Made by a program: the position numbers and the translations under genes. DNA of 64,000 nucleotides from Prescottella soli (GTDB lineage Bacteria > Actinomycetota > Actinomycetes > Mycobacteriales > Mycobacteriaceae), in NCBI RefSeq assembly GCF_040024445.1, contig NZ_CP157276.1, positions 5,394,001 to 5,458,000 of the forward strand, written 5' to 3'. The notes under the pieces are model-generated. The model was not told the origin of the DNA and did no database searches. It saw only the letters and a program-made list of their open reading frames with translations. This document shows positions 8,139 to 17,076 of this stretch, piece by piece (positions within the stretch are counted from its first letter, which is position 1; each line of letters starts with the position of its first letter).

Positions 8139-9374
8139 ATGGCTTTACCCGACCACATCGACTTCACTGATGCTTCAACGTTCGAGAACGGGATCCCTCA
8201 CGATCTGTTCGCCGAATTGCGCCGCACGGCGCCGGTCTGGTGGAACCCGCAACGACGGGGCGCCGCCGGCTACGACGACGACGGATTCTGGGTTGTGTCG
8301 ACGCACGATCTGGTGCAGGAGGTGTCCCGGCGCAACGACGTCTTCTCCTCATGGGAGAACACCGTTATGGTCCGCCACGCGGACGATGCGCCCCGTGAAC
8401 GAATTGATGCCCAACGAGCGACAATGCTCAACAAGGACGAACCCGAGCACACGGTCCTTCGACGCATCGTCACACGCGGATTCACTCCGCGAGCAATCAA
8501 CGGACTGCGATCGGCGCTGGCAGCGCGCGCCCAGGATATCGCCCGAACCGCAGCAGCATTCGGTCGTGGGAACTTCGTCGAGCAGGCCGCGTGCGAGCTG
8601 CCCTTGCAGGCGATCGCCGATCTTCTCGGTGTCCCGCAGGAGGATCGCCTCAGGCTCTTCGACTGGTCCAACCGAATGACCAGCGGCGACGAACTCGACG
8701 TCGGTGACGATCCGCGCGTCGCGATTCAGGAAATCATGGAGTACGCATACACCATGGCGACCGAGCGTCGCCAGTGTCCGACCGGCGACATCGTCACGAA
8801 GCTGGTGCAGGCGCAGGTGGACGACGGTGCCCTCACCCCTGAGGAATTCGCGCACTTCGTGATCCTATTGGTGGTGGCGGGCAGCGAAACCACCCGGAAC
8901 TCCATCACGCACGGCCTGATTGCATTCCACGACAACCCCGACCAGTGGGAGTTGTACAAGCATGAACGACCGTCGACCGCTGTCGACGAGATCATCCGCT
9001 GGGCGAGCCCGGTCCTCTCCTTCCAGCGGACCGCGGTCTGCGACATCGAACTCGGCGGCCAGTCGATCCGCGAGGGAGATCGCGTCGTGATGCTGTACGC
9101 ATCGGCGAACTACGACGAGAACGTCTTCAGCGACCCCCTCCGGTTCGACATCACCAGATCCCCCAACCCGCACTTGGCATTCGGCGGAACCGGCGTGCAC
9201 TACTGCCTCGGAGCCAACCTCGCGCGCCTCGAGATCGAGTTGATGTTCGACGCGATCGCCGATCACCTTCCCGACATCACGATCCTGGGGCCGCCTGTCC
9301 GCACGCGATCGGCCTGGCTCAACGGCATCAAGGACCTACGCGTCGACTACGGAACCTGCCCCGCAGTGCATTGA
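8139..9374 (+). CDS. Cytochrome P450, CYP125-like
   Basis: A 411-residue soluble P450. The haem-binding loop is FGGTGVHYCLGANLA with Cys356 as axial ligand. The I-helix oxygen-activation motif is VVAGSETTRNS, and the ExxR pair lies in AVDEIIRWASP. Wording throughout (GFTPRAI, ELPLQAIADLLGVPQEDR, NGIKDLRVDYG) follows mycobacterial CYP125A1, which oxidises the terminal carbon of the cholesterol side chain. A GGAAGGA ribosome site precedes the ATG. It heads an operon with an SDR, aldehyde dehydrogenase, kinase-like protein and unknown protein. A close paralogue is encoded at 28742-29989. The substrate could be another steroid or isoprenoid. Confidence 0.88.
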   Translation: MALPDHIDFTDASTFENGIPHDLFAELRRTAPVWWNPQRRGAAGYDDDGFWVVSTHDLVQEVSRRNDVFSSWENTVMVRHADDAPRERIDAQRATMLNKDEPEHTVLRRIVTRGFTPRAINGLRSALAARAQDIARTAAAFGRGNFVEQAACELPLQAIADLLGVPQEDRLRLFDWSNRMTSGDELDVGDDPRVAIQEIMEYAYTMATERRQCPTGDIVTKLVQAQVDDGALTPEEFAHFVILLVVAGSETTRNSITHGLIAFHDNPDQWELYKHERPSTAVDEIIRWASPVLSFQRTAVCDIELGGQSIREGDRVVMLYASANYDENVFSDPLRFDITRSPNPHLAFGGTGVHYCLGANLARLEIELMFDAIADHLPDITILGPPVRTRSAWLNGIKDLRVDYGTCPAVH

Positions 9375-9400
9375 CCGACACAATCTCAGGAGGACCAATC

Positions 9401-10219
9401 ATGCACAGCCTCACCGGGAAGACCGTCGTCGTCACCGGCCATGCCTCGGGCATCGGTGCGGCAATCGCCGCGAAGCTGATCGACCTGGGGGCGCTGGTGA
9501 TCGGCGTGGACCGGACGGACACTGAGTCCGCGCCGCGTCCCTTCAACACTATTGTCGGCGATCTGTCCACGTTCGAGGGCGTCCGGGCCATCGCCGACGC
9601 GATAGACCGGCCCATCGACGTGCTGATCAACAACGCAGGCGTCGCAGCAACCCAGCCGTGGCGGACGGTTCTGGCCGTCAACGCCCTCGCTCCCCGCGAC
9701 CTCACTCGCCTACTTCTCCCCAAGTTCGGCCAACAGCCCGTCGTCGTCACCACTGCGTCCCAGGCAGGATTCCGGTGGCAGCAGAACTTTGCCCGTGCCA
9801 ACAACTTCCTGGCGGTCGACGACTGGGACGACGCGCTCGACTCGGTCAGCAATCTGCCTGACATCGACACGATCTGCTACTCGATGTCGAAGGAGGCGGC
9901 GATCGTCAATTCGGGCAATCTCGCGGTCGACGGCAAGCACATAGGGCTGCGCTCCAACACGGTCTCGCCGGGCACAGTCGGAACGCCGCTCCTGTCCGAC
10001 TTCACCGCCACCATGGGCGAGGCCGCCATCGACGGTGCAGCGGCCTGGGCCGGTCGTCACGCGACGCCCGAGGAGATCGCCGACGCCGTCCTCTTCCTCG
10101 CCTCCGATGAATCGTCGTGGATCAGTGGAGCGGATCTCCCGGTCGACGGCGGATACGGATCGCTCGTGTTCCGCACTTTCGTTGCGCCGGCCGTCGGTCG
10201 CGCAGGCAGACAAGCATAG
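9401..10219 (+). CDS. SDR oxidoreductase, 3-alpha-hydroxysteroid / coniferyl alcohol dehydrogenase-like
   Basis: A 272-residue short-chain dehydrogenase with the cofactor motif TGHASGIG near residue 12, an NAD-type acidic residue in VIGVDRTD, NNAG, and a YSMSK catalytic Tyr/Lys pair. A long insertion between strand 5 and the catalytic tyrosine and the terse DLST segment recall the 3-alpha-HSD / coniferyl-alcohol dehydrogenase subgroup of Comamonas HsdA. It would interconvert an alcohol and ketone, plausibly on a steroid ring or side chain. The ATG at 9401 has a perfect AGGAGGA site at 9388-9394, preferred over an upstream TTG overlapping the P450 stop. Confidence 0.82.
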   Translation: MHSLTGKTVVVTGHASGIGAAIAAKLIDLGALVIGVDRTDTESAPRPFNTIVGDLSTFEGVRAIADAIDRPIDVLINNAGVAATQPWRTVLAVNALAPRDLTRLLLPKFGQQPVVVTTASQAGFRWQQNFARANNFLAVDDWDDALDSVSNLPDIDTICYSMSKEAAIVNSGNLAVDGKHIGLRSNTVSPGTVGTPLLSDFTATMGEAAIDGAAAWAGRHATPEEIADAVLFLASDESSWISGADLPVDGGYGSLVFRTFVAPAVGRAGRQA

Positions 10220-10228
10220 GGACGAACC

Positions 10229-11599
10229 ATGGACACAACCGAACTGATCTCCTATAACCCCGCGACACTTGTCGAAATCGGAAGGATCGCCGCCACCACC
10301 ACGGCGGAGCTCGATTCGATGATCGAGTCTGCGCACGACGCTTTCCTCGGGTGGCGGCACGATCGCAACCTGCGCAAGGGACTACTCGCCGCCTGCTCCT
10401 ACGAGCTCATGCGCATGTCCGGGGAAATTGCCCCGTTGCTGACGACGGAACAGGGTAAGCCGCTGGCGGAGGCAGCGAGCGAGGTGTGGACCGCCGCCAA
10501 GAGCTTCGCTGAGTCAGCACGCATCGAATGGGAACCGGAGTCGCTGGCCGCCCACACAGACGTCCGTACCGCCTTCATCGAAGTTCACCCCCTCGGCGTC
10601 GTGGGAGCGATCGTTCCATGGAACTTCCCGATTTTCCTTATGGCGGCCAAGGTTAGTGCCGCGCTGGCCGCCGGCAATACGGTAGTAGTCAAACCAGCTG
10701 AATCAGTCTCGCTCGTGGTTCGCAAGGTCGTCGACGTCCTCGCGGGAGTACTGCCCGCCGGTGTAATCAGTATCGCGGTCGGCGGCCCTGACCTCGGTCG
10801 CGCCCTGGTAAATCACCCGAAGGTCCGTAAGGTGTCCTTCACCGGGTCGACCACCGTCGGCAAGCAGATCATGCGACAGGCCTCTGACACAGTTACTCCG
10901 GTTACGCTCGAACTTGGCGGCAACGATCCTGCGATCCTGTTGGCTGACGCCGACATCGATCGTGCCGCAACTGCTCTGGCCCGGGGCGCCTTTTTCAATG
11001 CCGGTCAGATGTGTATTGCCCCGAAACGGGTGTACGTGCCGACCGCTCTGGTCGACCGATTCTGTCAAGCCTTCGCTGACCGGATGGACGATCTGTCCGT
11101 TGGAGACGGACTCGATCCGGCGACGCGGGTCGGTCCACTCCACAATGTGCGGCAGCTGGAAATCGTCTCGCACGTGCTGGAGAAGGCGATTGCGGGCGGC
11201 GCGACGGTAGTCCGCGGAGGCGACCGCGGAACGGATCTGCCCGGGTACTTCCTTGCACCGACGCTTGTACGCGACATCGATGATTCGGCAGAGCTTGTGG
11301 CTCTCGAGCAGTTCGGGCCGGTTCTGCCAGTCGTCGCCTACGACGATGTCGACTCCGTCCTGTCCAGTCTGGACAACCAGGAGTTCGGTCTCGGTGCCTC
11401 GGTATGGGGTAACGATGTCGAGAACGCCACCGACGTCGCTCTCCGCATCGACGCGGGAACCGTATGGGTAAACCAACACAACGCCCTTGACGTCGGCCTT
11501 CCGTTCGGTGGTGTCAAGTCCAGCGGATTCGGTCGAGAAGGTGGGGCAGCAGGTGTTGAGGACTTCCTCCAGACCCGAGTGATCGACATCAAGCTATGA
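10229..11599 (+). CDS. Aldehyde dehydrogenase (NAD(P)-dependent)
   Basis: A 456-residue ALDH superfamily enzyme. The general-base glutamate is Glu228 in TLELGGNDPA and the catalytic cysteine is Cys262 in NAGQMCIAPKR. IVPWNFPIF and FTGSTTVGKQI match the NAD-binding region, and the C-terminal LPFGGVKSSGFGREGG completes the family pattern. It oxidises an aldehyde to a carboxylate, likely the product of the neighbouring P450 and SDR steps. It starts 10 bp after the SDR gene and its stop overlaps the next ATG by 4 bp (ATGA). The exact substrate is not readable. Confidence 0.92.
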   Translation: MDTTELISYNPATLVEIGRIAATTTAELDSMIESAHDAFLGWRHDRNLRKGLLAACSYELMRMSGEIAPLLTTEQGKPLAEAASEVWTAAKSFAESARIEWEPESLAAHTDVRTAFIEVHPLGVVGAIVPWNFPIFLMAAKVSAALAAGNTVVVKPAESVSLVVRKVVDVLAGVLPAGVISIAVGGPDLGRALVNHPKVRKVSFTGSTTVGKQIMRQASDTVTPVTLELGGNDPAILLADADIDRAATALARGAFFNAGQMCIAPKRVYVPTALVDRFCQAFADRMDDLSVGDGLDPATRVGPLHNVRQLEIVSHVLEKAIAGGATVVRGGDRGTDLPGYFLAPTLVRDIDDSAELVALEQFGPVLPVVAYDDVDSVLSSLDNQEFGLGASVWGNDVENATDVALRIDAGTVWVNQHNALDVGLPFGGVKSSGFGREGGAAGVEDFLQTRVIDIKL

Positions 11600-12798
11600 C
11601 TAATCGACACACAACGCATCCAAACGCGGAGCGGGACAGCATGGGCCAGAGGACGATTGCTCGAGACGTCGCTGTGCCAGGGGGAGTAACGACCGTCAAA
11701 ACGACCACCGCGACCGACCTCACCGATCTTCACCGGAGCCTCGAGGGCTGGATCCGAGTCCGGCTCGGGAGCCCGAAAGCTCGGGTTTTCAACCTACGCA
11801 AACCGTCAGAGTCTGGGATGTCGAGCATCTCGGTTCTGTTCACAGCAGAGTGGATTGAAGACGGAGCGGTGCACGGGGCTGACCTCGTCGCGCGCTTGGC
11901 ACCCGAGGCCTCTGATTTCCCAGTCTTCGCGGGATACGACCTCGAAAGCCAGGCCGCCGTGATGCGCGACGTGGCCGCCCACAGTGCGGTGCCTGTACCG
12001 CGGGTCAGGTGGGTCGAAACGTCGTCGAACGTCCTCGGCCGACCGTTCGTCGTCATGGACCGCATCGAGGGAGTGGTTCCGGTCGACAACCCGCCGTACG
12101 TCTTCGGTAGTTGGTTGCACGAGGCAAGTTCCGCCGAGCTGGGCACCCTGCAACAGACTTCGGTCGAGGTGTTGGCCCGCATCCACGCGATTCCCGCCCC
12201 CCGTGTGCTGCTGCCGGGACTCGAGCGTGCGAGCTCTGGTGATGCCCTGCGGCGGCATGTCGAGGCGGAGCGGGCGTACTACGAATGGACACGACGCGAG
12301 GACGGACTCCGTATCCCTCTGCTGGAGAGGGGTTTCGACTGGCTCGAGGATCACTGGCCCGCCAATCCTTCCGAACCGGTTCTGTGCTGGGGCGATTCCC
12401 GCATCGGCAACATCATGTACCGAGACTTCAGGCCGGCCGCCGTGCTCGATTGGGAGATGGCAGCCCTCGCGCCCCGCGAACTGGATGTCGGGTGGTTCAT
12501 CTTCTTCCACCGCATGTACCAGGACATGGCCGAGCAGCACGGCCAGCCTGGGCTGCCCGGCATCCTCCGCAGACGAGAAGTAGTGACCACATACGAGGAA
12601 GTGGCCGGAGTGGAGCTGCACGACCTCGACTTCTACCTTGCGTACGCGGCGATCCGCCACGGCACCATCATGTCTCGAATCAAGCGACGGTCCATCCACT
12701 TCGGCGATAGTCCCGCGCCGCAGGACCCGAACGAGTACGTACTGCACCACCGCATGCTCCGTCGTGTTATCGACGGCGATTACCACTGGGAGGCATAG
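11596..12798 (+). CDS. Phosphotransferase family protein (APH / ACAD10-like kinase)
   Basis: A 400-residue protein with an aminoglycoside-phosphotransferase fold. The catalytic loop is WGDSRIGN (usual HGDxxxxN with Trp in place of His), followed by VLDWEMAALAPRELDVGW, where the metal-binding Asp stands in DWE. Such proteins often lie beside acyl-CoA dehydrogenases and steroid genes; human ACAD10 and ACAD11 fuse such a kinase to an acyl-CoA dehydrogenase and phosphorylate 4-hydroxyacyl-CoAs. A similar role here is inferred. The ATG at 11596 overlaps the ALDH stop; an ATG at 11641 with a GGAG site is an alternative start. The stop shares one base with the next GTG. Confidence 0.85.
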   Translation: MTNRHTTHPNAERDSMGQRTIARDVAVPGGVTTVKTTTATDLTDLHRSLEGWIRVRLGSPKARVFNLRKPSESGMSSISVLFTAEWIEDGAVHGADLVARLAPEASDFPVFAGYDLESQAAVMRDVAAHSAVPVPRVRWVETSSNVLGRPFVVMDRIEGVVPVDNPPYVFGSWLHEASSAELGTLQQTSVEVLARIHAIPAPRVLLPGLERASSGDALRRHVEAERAYYEWTRREDGLRIPLLERGFDWLEDHWPANPSEPVLCWGDSRIGNIMYRDFRPAAVLDWEMAALAPRELDVGWFIFFHRMYQDMAEQHGQPGLPGILRRREVVTTYEEVAGVELHDLDFYLAYAAIRHGTIMSRIKRRSIHFGDSPAPQDPNEYVLHHRMLRRVIDGDYHWEA

Positions 12799-13898
12799 TG
12801 AATCCTGATCCGCTCGACGAATACCCGATCCACCAGTCACCTCTGTCGATGGCGCGGGTCGCCACCAGCGACCGGAACTTCTACGACCGCTACTACTTCA
12901 ACGGTCACGACCGTACCGGCGACATCTTCGTCGTCACCGGATTGGGCGTGTACCCGAACCTCGGCGTCCGCGACGCATTCGTCAGCGTGCGCCGCGGCGA
13001 AGCGCAACGCTCTATCCGGTTTTCGGATGCGATCGACGCCCGCTCGATCGAGCCCTCAGTCGGCGGGTACCGGATCGAGGTGATCAAGCCACTGCAGACG
13101 GTCAGGGTGATATGCGACCACCCTGACGTGTCTGCTGACTTGGTCTGGGAGGGCGCCTTCCCGGCCGTCCTCGAAGAGCCCCAAGTGATCATGGCCGGCC
13201 CGCGACCTGCGCTCGAATCCAGCCGTTTCGCCCAGGTCGGCACCTGGTCCGGGACCCTGTCCGTAGATGGCGCCGAGATCGTTGTCGATCCTGCGGTCTG
13301 GACCGGTTCGCGCGACCGTTCATGGGGGATCCGTGCTGTCGGCGAACGCGAACCGCTTGGCCGTATGGCCGACGAACCCACGGGCGGCTGGTGGTGGGCA
13401 TACGTGCCGCTACGCTTCGACGACTTCGCGCTGATGATCATCGCCCAAGAGGGACCGGACGGACATCGAACCCTCAATCACGCCACGCGACTCTTCGCCG
13501 ACGGCCGTATCGAACAGCTCGGCTGGCCGCGCTTCGATATCGCCTACCGGAGTGGCACGCGCATCCCAGAGTCGGTGCGCATCCACCTCACGACTCCCGC
13601 TGGCGCGCCCCTCGTCGTCGATATCGAGCCGCGAGGATTCGTGGCGCTCCAGATCGGGTCCGGCTACGGCAGTGACCCGGAATGGAACCACGGCCAATGG
13701 CGAGGGCGCGGATGGAGTCTCTCCACACTCTACGATCTCGCCGATCCTTCTCTCGCCCCGCGGATCCCGCATGGGACGCTCGAACACATCGCCCGCGCGA
13801 CATGTGACGGAGCCGAAGGCTGGGGAATGTTCGAACACGGCGTCGCCGGTCGGCACGCCCCGTCGGGGTTTCACGACGGCTCGGCTATGGCGCCTTAG
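12798..13898 (+). CDS. Conserved protein of unknown function (possibly DUF7064/DUF7065 type)
   Basis: A 366-residue soluble protein with no signal peptide or membrane span. It is rich in aromatic and beta-prone segments (FYDRYYFNG, GGWWWAYVPLRFDDFALMII, PLVVDIEPRGFVALQIGSGYG), suggesting a lipocalin-like or calycin beta barrel. From memory it resembles proteins labelled DUF7064/DUF7065 that sit beside APH-like kinases in steroid and lipid clusters, but I cannot confirm the family. Its GTG start overlaps the kinase stop by one base, so it is the last gene of the P450 operon and probably co-expressed with the kinase. No catalytic motif was recognised. Confidence 0.75.
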   Translation: MNPDPLDEYPIHQSPLSMARVATSDRNFYDRYYFNGHDRTGDIFVVTGLGVYPNLGVRDAFVSVRRGEAQRSIRFSDAIDARSIEPSVGGYRIEVIKPLQTVRVICDHPDVSADLVWEGAFPAVLEEPQVIMAGPRPALESSRFAQVGTWSGTLSVDGAEIVVDPAVWTGSRDRSWGIRAVGEREPLGRMADEPTGGWWWAYVPLRFDDFALMIIAQEGPDGHRTLNHATRLFADGRIEQLGWPRFDIAYRSGTRIPESVRIHLTTPAGAPLVVDIEPRGFVALQIGSGYGSDPEWNHGQWRGRGWSLSTLYDLADPSLAPRIPHGTLEHIARATCDGAEGWGMFEHGVAGRHAPSGFHDGSAMAP

Positions 13899-13925
13899 CT
13901 CCACGCTCACGAGCCTGGATGTGCG

Positions 13926-13961
13926 TGCGAGGACAGAGGCGACCGCCGTCCTGTCCTCGCA
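13926..13961. terminator. Stem-loop after the P450 operon
   Basis: TGCGAGGACAG at 13926-13936 pairs perfectly with CTGTCCTCGCA at 13951-13961 across a 14-base loop. It starts 28 bp after the last gene of the operon. No T-run follows, so it would be an actinobacterial terminator without a tail or an mRNA-stabilising hairpin. Confidence 0.6.
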
Positions 13962-14131
13962 GGCGCGGTGGCTGCGGATTCGTCCGCACGACCGGTCTGG
14001 ATCTCGACCGTGCTAGCTCGAAACGCCTTCGAGACTGCGTCACATGCTGCCGCGTAACTCCACGGGCGCGGCGACCGGGATCGGTGCTTGCCATGGCTGA
14101 AAGTCCTGTTCCACGACGAAGGGAAGAATAA

Positions 14132-14893
14132 ATGTCGGACGAGGTTCTCCTCGAGCGCCGTGATCGGGTCATAGTGATCACGATCAACCGTCCGGAGGCG
14201 CGTAACGCGATCAACGGTGCGGTGAGCCGCGGGCTGGCCGCCGCCGTCGACGAGCTGGACGATGACGACGGTCTCGCGCTCGCGGTCCTGACCGGTTCGG
14301 GTGGAAACTTCTGTGCAGGTATGGATCTCAAGGCGTTCGGGGCCGGAGAGAAGATCGTGGCACCGGGCAAGGGACTGGGTTTCACGGAGGCGCCGCCGCG
14401 CAAGCCGATCATCGCGGCGGTCGAAGGCTACGCCCTCGCCGGTGGCACCGAACTGGTCCTCGCCACGGACCTGGTCGTGGCGTCGCGAGAGGCGAGGTTC
14501 GGGATCCCCGAGGTCAAGCGCGGCCTCGCGGCCGGTGCGGGCGGCCTGCTGAGGCTGCCCCGTCGGATCCCGTACCAGAAGGCGATGGAGTACGCCCTGA
14601 CCGGCGACTCGTTCACCGCGGAAGAGGCCGCGGCGTACGGGTTCGTCAACACGCTCACCGAGCCGGGTGGGGCGCTCGCCGGTGCGCTCGCGCTGGCCGA
14701 GCGCATTACGGCCAACGGGCCGCTCGCGGTCGCGACGACCAAGGAGGTGCTCGTCCAGTCGGGGCAGTGGTCCGCTGACGAGGCGTTCGCGCGTCAGTCC
14801 GAGATCATCGCTCCAGTGTTCGCCTCGGAAGACGCACAGGAGGGTGCGACCGCCTTCGCGGAGAAGCGCGCACCCGCATGGAAAGGACGCTGA
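14132..14893 (+). CDS. Enoyl-CoA hydratase / crotonase family
   Basis: A 253-residue crotonase. The oxyanion-hole segments are GNFCAGMDLKAF and ALAGGTELVLATD. Both catalytic glutamates of true hydratases are present, in FGIPEVKRG and KAMEYALTG. The C-terminus FAEKRAPAWKGR is typical of the family. It would hydrate a 2-enoyl-CoA made by the FadE enzyme. The start ATG follows a GAAGGGAAG ribosome site. It stands alone between a 233-bp and a 344-bp gap, so it may be its own transcript. Confidence 0.88.
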   Translation: MSDEVLLERRDRVIVITINRPEARNAINGAVSRGLAAAVDELDDDDGLALAVLTGSGGNFCAGMDLKAFGAGEKIVAPGKGLGFTEAPPRKPIIAAVEGYALAGGTELVLATDLVVASREARFGIPEVKRGLAAGAGGLLRLPRRIPYQKAMEYALTGDSFTAEEAAAYGFVNTLTEPGGALAGALALAERITANGPLAVATTKEVLVQSGQWSADEAFARQSEIIAPVFASEDAQEGATAFAEKRAPAWKGR

Positions 14894-15237
14894 CGAGTAT
14901 GGCGCTGAGACCATCGCTGTTCGTCCGCGCCTGAGTCGACCGTCCAACCTGGATCAGCGACTGGTGCACGATCGGTCACCCTGCGGGGGCATTGAGTGGA
15001 GTGCTCGAGGCAGGCTTCTCGAGGAGATGATCGACAGTCTTCACATCGGCATTGCCCCACAGGGTGCAGGTGCCGCGAGGCTGGTCGCGGTGCGCTAGTT
15101 CGCGCATCCGACAAGCCTCAAACCCTTGACAGCTCCACCGGCACAACGACTTTCGCCACATCAATTGATCAATCTATGTTAGCTTTGCGAGCAATCGGCC
15201 CGTGATCCGGGTCACTGCACAGTGAGGATGGACCTAC
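14894..15237. other. Intergenic region with palindromes before the acyl-CoA ligase gene
   Basis: No gene is visible in these 344 bp. It has a TTGACA hexamer at 15126-15131, which could be a -35 element, and the 10-bp palindrome ATTGATCAAT at 15164-15173. Closer to the start codon are a CRP-like site and a TCACTG-CA-CAGTGA repeat, listed separately. A GAGGA ribosome site at 15224-15228 serves the ligase gene. Confidence 0.5.
15202..15225. promoter_or_regulatory. CRP-like GTGA-N6-TCAC site overlapping a TCACTG-CA-CAGTGA repeat
   Basis: GTGA-TCCGGG-TCAC lies at 15202-15215, matching the CRP/GlxR core but with mismatched outer bases. It overlaps the 6-2-6 inverted repeat TCACTG-CA-CAGTGA at 15212-15225. 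Both end 12 bp before the GTG start of the ligase gene, a position suited to repression. Confidence 0.45.
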
Positions 15238-16836
15238 GTGACGCTGAACATCGCCGACTTGTACGAAGCCGTCGCGGACGCGATTCCCGATCGGGTGCCG
15301 GTGGTGTGCGGGGACGAGCGCCGCAGCTACGCCGAGCTGGACCGGCGGGCCAACCGGCTCGCGCACCATCTCGAGTCGGTCGGGGTACAGCCGGGCGGGC
15401 ACGTCGCGATCCACATGCGCAACCGCATGGAGTACGTCGAGGCGCTGTTGGCGTGCCTGAAGATCCGCGCCGTTCCCATCAACGTCAACTTCCGCTACAC
15501 CGACGCCGAGTTGGTCTATCTCTACACGAACTCCGACAGCGTGGTGCTGATCGTCGAGAACGAGTACCTCGAGCCGGCCGGGGCCGCGCTGCCGCAGGCG
15601 CCCGGCATCGGGCACGTCGTCGTGGTCGGCGAGCACGAGGGGATGCCCGCCGGCTACGACGGTGTCACCGTCGCCGACTACGAGGAGGCGCTCGCGGCGC
15701 AGTCCGACGCCCGGGGCTTCGGGCCGCGCAGCGCGGACGACCACTTCGTGATCTACACCGGCGGCACCACGGGCATGCCCAAGGGCGTCGTGTGGCGCCA
15801 CGAGGACTTCTACTACGCCGCGCTGTCCGGCGGGAACATCGGTGGCGCGTCCCGGCATTCGGTCGAGGAGGTCGTGGCCGGCGCCGTCGCCAACACTGAA
15901 CCGCAGGTCTATCTGCTGATTCCACCGCTCATGCACGGTGCGGCCATCTACTCGCTGCTCACCGCGTTCTTCATGGGCGCCCCGCGCGTGCTCACCCGCA
16001 CCTTCGATCCCGTCGAGGTGCTCCGCCTGATCGAGGCCGAGAAGATCGCCGGCATCACCGTGGTCGGGGACGCCATCGCCCGGCCCATCGCCGAGGCGAT
16101 CCGCGAGCACGGCGACCGCTTCGACCTGAGCTCGCTGAAGCTGATGGGCTCCGGGGGTGCGCTGTTCTCGCCGAAGCTCAAGGACGAACTGCGCGAGATG
16201 GTCCCGGGTCTGGTCATCAAGGACGCGTTCGGGGCGTCGGAGACCGGCAACGACGGCATCGTGGAGTTCGGCGACGACGGCACCAAGCGAATTCGCCACA
16301 ATCCCAACATGATTCTCGTGGACGAGGCGTTCCGGCCGATCGAGCCGGGCTCCGGCGAGGTGGGCTACCTTGCGCGCACGGGTCATGTCCCGGTCGCGTA
16401 CTACAACGACGAGGCCAAGACCGCCGCGACGTTCCCCGTGGTCGACGGGGTGCGGATGGCCGTGCTCGGCGACATGGGACGGATGGAGGCGGACGGCACC
16501 ATCGCGCTCCTCGGTCGCGGTTCGACGTGCATCAACTCCGGTGGCGAGAAGGTGTATCCGGAGGAGGTGGAGCAGGCGCTCAAGACGCATCCGGCGGTGC
16601 TCGACGCGCTGGTCGCCGGGGCGCCCGACATCCGGTTCGGCGAGAAGGTCGCCGCGGTGGTCCAGTTGCGGTCCGGCTTCGACGACGCCGACACCGCCGA
16701 GATCGCCGAGCACTGCCGCACCCACGTGGCGGGCTACAAGATTCCGCGGTCCGTCGTCGTGGTCCCGGCGATCAGGAGGTCCCCCAGTGGAAAGGCCGAC
16801 TACCGCTGGGCGAAGGAGGTCGTCTCGGCCGTCTGA
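15238..16836 (+). CDS. Acyl-CoA ligase (AMP-forming), FadD19-like steroid-CoA ligase
   Basis: A 532-residue ANL-superfamily ligase. The P-loop is YTGGTTGMPKGVVWRHED; the adenylate motif is GASETGNDG; LLGRGSTCINSGGEKVYPEEVE forms the hinge and acyl-CoA loop; and the C-terminal lysine is in RSPSGKADYRWAKE. The pattern, with VNVNFRYTDAELVYLY, follows Mycobacterium FadD19, which activates C27 steroid side-chain acids as CoA esters. It would feed the FadE/crotonase/thiolase steps encoded nearby. A GTG start with GAGGA ten bases upstream is used. Other long-chain or isoprenoid acids are possible substrates. Confidence 0.88.
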   Translation: MTLNIADLYEAVADAIPDRVPVVCGDERRSYAELDRRANRLAHHLESVGVQPGGHVAIHMRNRMEYVEALLACLKIRAVPINVNFRYTDAELVYLYTNSDSVVLIVENEYLEPAGAALPQAPGIGHVVVVGEHEGMPAGYDGVTVADYEEALAAQSDARGFGPRSADDHFVIYTGGTTGMPKGVVWRHEDFYYAALSGGNIGGASRHSVEEVVAGAVANTEPQVYLLIPPLMHGAAIYSLLTAFFMGAPRVLTRTFDPVEVLRLIEAEKIAGITVVGDAIARPIAEAIREHGDRFDLSSLKLMGSGGALFSPKLKDELREMVPGLVIKDAFGASETGNDGIVEFGDDGTKRIRHNPNMILVDEAFRPIEPGSGEVGYLARTGHVPVAYYNDEAKTAATFPVVDGVRMAVLGDMGRMEADGTIALLGRGSTCINSGGEKVYPEEVEQALKTHPAVLDALVAGAPDIRFGEKVAAVVQLRSGFDDADTAEIAEHCRTHVAGYKIPRSVVVVPAIRRSPSGKADYRWAKEVVSAV

Positions 16837-17076
16837 GCCGGGATCGTACGGTTCCTCGAACGAGCGAAATTACGACGTCACTTCACGTACGGCGAGTTCA
16901 GGATGTTGGAGTCGGCGCCGCGACATTCGTCTCGCCTGTTCGTATCGACTGCGCGGCAGAGTATCTGGCGGCGTTCCTGTTGATCAGCGTCATTCAATGG
17001 AATCTCTTCATCGGATCGTCCGAGTGGACTCCATACTGCGCCGAGAGCAGAAGCGATGGACGAAAGGAGAGAACCT

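Noticed and set aside
15169-16725. A 518-codon minus-strand frame opposite the FadD19-like gene
   Set aside because: Antisense shadow; the plus-strand ligase has all its family motifs.
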